A stretch of 64,000 bases of DNA from Sorangium sp025924095 (lineage in GTDB: Bacteria > Myxococcota_A > Polyangia > Polyangiales > Polyangiaceae), in NCBI RefSeq assembly GCF_051521505.1, contig NZ_CP150356.1:8432001-8496000 (forward strand), given 5' to 3'. The notes beneath the pieces were generated by a model. That model was not told where the DNA came from, did not search any database, and saw only the letters and a list, made by a program, of their open reading frames with translations. The position numbers and the translations under genes were made by a program. Shown in pieces: positions 62,357 through 64,000 of this stretch. Each line of letters starts with the position of its first letter. The stretch's first letter is position 1.

Positions 62357-63349
62357 ATGATGAACCAGGCTCTTTCCCCCGAAGCGATACGCACCTTGCG
62401 AGAGGCTCTTTCGTGGAAATACCCGTCCGACGCCGAGGTGCGCCGGTTCCTCGCTGATATCAAGCTTGACGCGACCCGCATCGCCTTCCACAACCGAGCG
62501 GACCTCACCTGGCACAGCGTCCTCGACGAGGCGCAGAAGCGGGGCGCGCGGTGGGTCTTCGCGGTGCTCGACCGCGCCATCGAGGAGTACCCCGAGGACG
62601 AGATCCTCAGGCGCTTGCGCGAGGGCGCCGCGGTGCGCTACGCCGAAGGGCCGAGCATCACCTCGCTTCCGTGGCGGGGCAGCGGCGGTCGGGCGCTGGA
62701 GAAGATCCTCGGCGCCCAGAGCGCGCTCGTCCCGGTGAACTTCCTCCAGATCGGCACACGCCGAGAGCAGGCGGTCGCGCGCGTCAAGGTCTCCGACGGC
62801 TCGCTCGGAACGGGCTTTCTCATCCCCGGTGACCTCCTGGTCACCAATCACCACATCCTCGGGGACCGAGACGCCGCTGCCGACGCCACCGTCCAGTTCA
62901 ACTACCAGAAGACGGTCGAGGACCGCGACGCAGAACCGGTGGAGTTGTGCTTCGACCCCGACGCCTTCTTCGTGACCTCCAGCGACGACGACTGCACGAT
63001 CGTCAAGGTCGCGGGCGAGCCCTCCGCACACTGGGGGACGATCGCGCTCCAGCCGGCCCGGGTCGAAGTCGGCGAACGGGTCAACATCATCCAGCACCCC
63101 GGCGGCGATCAGAAGCAGCTCTCGTTCTTCCACAACCTGGTTGTTTACGTGGGCGAGGGCCGCGTGCAGTACCTGACCGACACGCTGCCCGGCTCATCCG
63201 GCTCGCCCGTCTTCAACAAGCACTGGGAGCTCGTCGCGCTGCATCACAGCGGCGGATGGCTCCTCGAGCCAGGAACCGAGGACCGCTTCTTCCGCAATGA
63301 AGGGATCCATGTCGATCGGGTGGTGGATGTGCTCCGCAGGTGCCGTTGA
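62357..63349 (+). CDS. EAD1-like domain fused to a trypsin-like serine protease
   Basis: 330 residues. Residues 6-90 ('AIRTLREALSWKYPSDAEVR', 'WHSVLDEAQKRGARWVFAVL', 'IEEYPEDEILRRL') parallel the C-terminal domain of the preceding NACHT/WD40 protein. Residues 135-325 are a trypsin-like fold with the triad His in 'VTNHHIL' near 164, Asp in 'DDDCTIVKV' near 210 and Ser in 'PGSSGSPVF' near 281. No signal peptide, so it cuts proteins inside the cell. It is the likely executioner recruited by the NTPase through paired EAD1-like domains. GAGGAG lies just before the ATG pair. Confidence 0.9.
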   Translation: MMNQALSPEAIRTLREALSWKYPSDAEVRRFLADIKLDATRIAFHNRADLTWHSVLDEAQKRGARWVFAVLDRAIEEYPEDEILRRLREGAAVRYAEGPSITSLPWRGSGGRALEKILGAQSALVPVNFLQIGTRREQAVARVKVSDGSLGTGFLIPGDLLVTNHHILGDRDAAADATVQFNYQKTVEDRDAEPVELCFDPDAFFVTSSDDDCTIVKVAGEPSAHWGTIALQPARVEVGERVNIIQHPGGDQKQLSFFHNLVVYVGEGRVQYLTDTLPGSSGSPVFNKHWELVALHHSGGWLLEPGTEDRFFRNEGIHVDRVVDVLRRCR

Positions 63350-63447
63350 GGTACGGAGCTCATCAGCTGCCGAGCCAGACCAGAAAGCTTCATCCGCGAG
63401 GTAAAATTCAATGAAGCTCGCAATCGATCTTCCTTCAGGAGGTACAC

Positions 63448-64000
63448 GATAATGAATCGAGTTATCCTTCTCTCGGGGCCTGTAGCGTCCGGCAAGACGA
63501 CGCTCAGCGATGCCCTGGTGAACCGGTACCGGTTCAAGCGGCTCAAGACCCGCGATCTCATCCACGCGATGGCGGGGACGGCGGCGGAGCGGGGCGCGCT
63601 CCAGGAGGCCGGAGAGCGGCTGGATCGCGAGACTGGCGGGCTGTGGGTCGCCGAGGCGCTGACCAGGTCGGTTTCGCAGCTTGGGGAGAACGTGACGGTG
63701 GTCGTGGACGCGGTGCGCATCGAGGCTCAGGTCGACGCCATTCGGAGGGCGTTTGGCCTCCGTACTACGCACGTGCACCTCACGGCCTCCGACGGCATTC
63801 TCGCGCAGCGGTACCGAGACCGAAACCGTGCGGTGAAAGAGTTCACGTCCTACAACGAGGTGCGCGCCAACGCGACAGAGAGCGGGATCGAGAAGCTCAA
63901 AGACATCGCCGATGTCGTGATTGACACCGCGCGGAGTTCTCCTGAGGACGTCTTCGTCCGCGTCGCGAGCCACCTCGGGCTCTACGGCCGAGGCGTTGAG
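63448..64000 (+). CDS. P-loop kinase-like protein, cut by the window end
   Basis: First 184 codons only; no stop before the edge. Opens 'MNRVILLSGPVASGKTTLSD' with Walker A G-P-V-A-S-G-K-T, followed by a lid-like Arg-rich part ('ILAQRYRDRNRAVKEFTSY') and 'IADVVIDTARSSPEDVF', as in deoxynucleotide or other small-molecule kinases. A near-perfect AGGAGGT lies 10 nt before the ATG, the strongest ribosome site seen in this window. A further domain may follow outside the window. Link to the EAD1 cluster is by position only (98 nt). Confidence 0.75.

Overview
The window is very GC-rich DNA whose gene content points to a myxobacterium of the Sorangium/Polyangium type. The signs are Ser/Thr kinases fused to formylglycine-enzyme-like, ATPase and TPR domains, an FHA-sigma54 activator, HEAT/TPR proteins, an RsbR-like STAS protein, VgrG/RHS type VI secretion cargo and tyrosine-integrase relics. 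This assignment rests on family content and base composition, not on a database search.

Layout. 0-6 kb: a phosphate-selective-type porin (minus), then a kinase-FGE fusion and a vWA protein (plus). 5.9-16.8 kb: a type VI secretion cargo locus, with a DUF2169 protein facing a minus-strand operon of vgrG, a TPR protein, a PAAR-like/RHS polymorphic toxin ending in a deaminase-like domain, and a WD40-type protein 5 nt downstream of the toxin. 17.2-20.8 kb: methyltransferase, RsbR-like protein, a ParE/RelE-type toxin-antitoxin pair coupled to a third small gene, and a peroxiredoxin. 21-33.8 kb: mostly housekeeping and metabolic genes (acyltransferase-like membrane protein, HEAT/TPR protein, SDR epimerase, FabV-like enoyl reductase, desaturase, nucleotidyltransferase, PLP desulfhydrase, outer-membrane protein, histidine ammonia-lyase). 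34-36 kb: a tRNA-Leu(UAA) between two decayed, oppositely oriented integrase C-termini.

36.8-43.8 kb: a visibly less GC-rich block of five plus-strand genes (HEPN-like, possible PD-(D/E)xK nuclease, unknown, helicase-nuclease fusion, DUF3800-like). Every gene is followed by an imperfect hairpin with attC-type ends (RYYYAAC...GTTRRRY) and one extra unpaired base in the left arm. It reads as a cassette cluster of the integron kind without a recognisable integron integrase, loaded with defence-like genes. 44.4-45.1 kb: a truncated vgrG and a short element with terminal inverted repeats.

45.8-64 kb: an FHA-sigma54 activator, a kinase-ATPase-TPR sensor, and a long co-directional set: a 216-residue unknown, YcaO, TfuA, a winged-helix-like protein, a double P-loop ATPase ending in a HerA-like domain, a NACHT-like/WD40 protein with a C-terminal EAD1-like domain, an EAD1-like/trypsin protein, and the start of a P-loop kinase. 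The matching EAD1-like domains suggest that the big NTPase recruits the protease. The linked YcaO-TfuA pair and HerA-like ATPase make this a candidate composite conflict (immunity) system. It and the attC-bounded defence cassettes are the two most interesting parts of the window.
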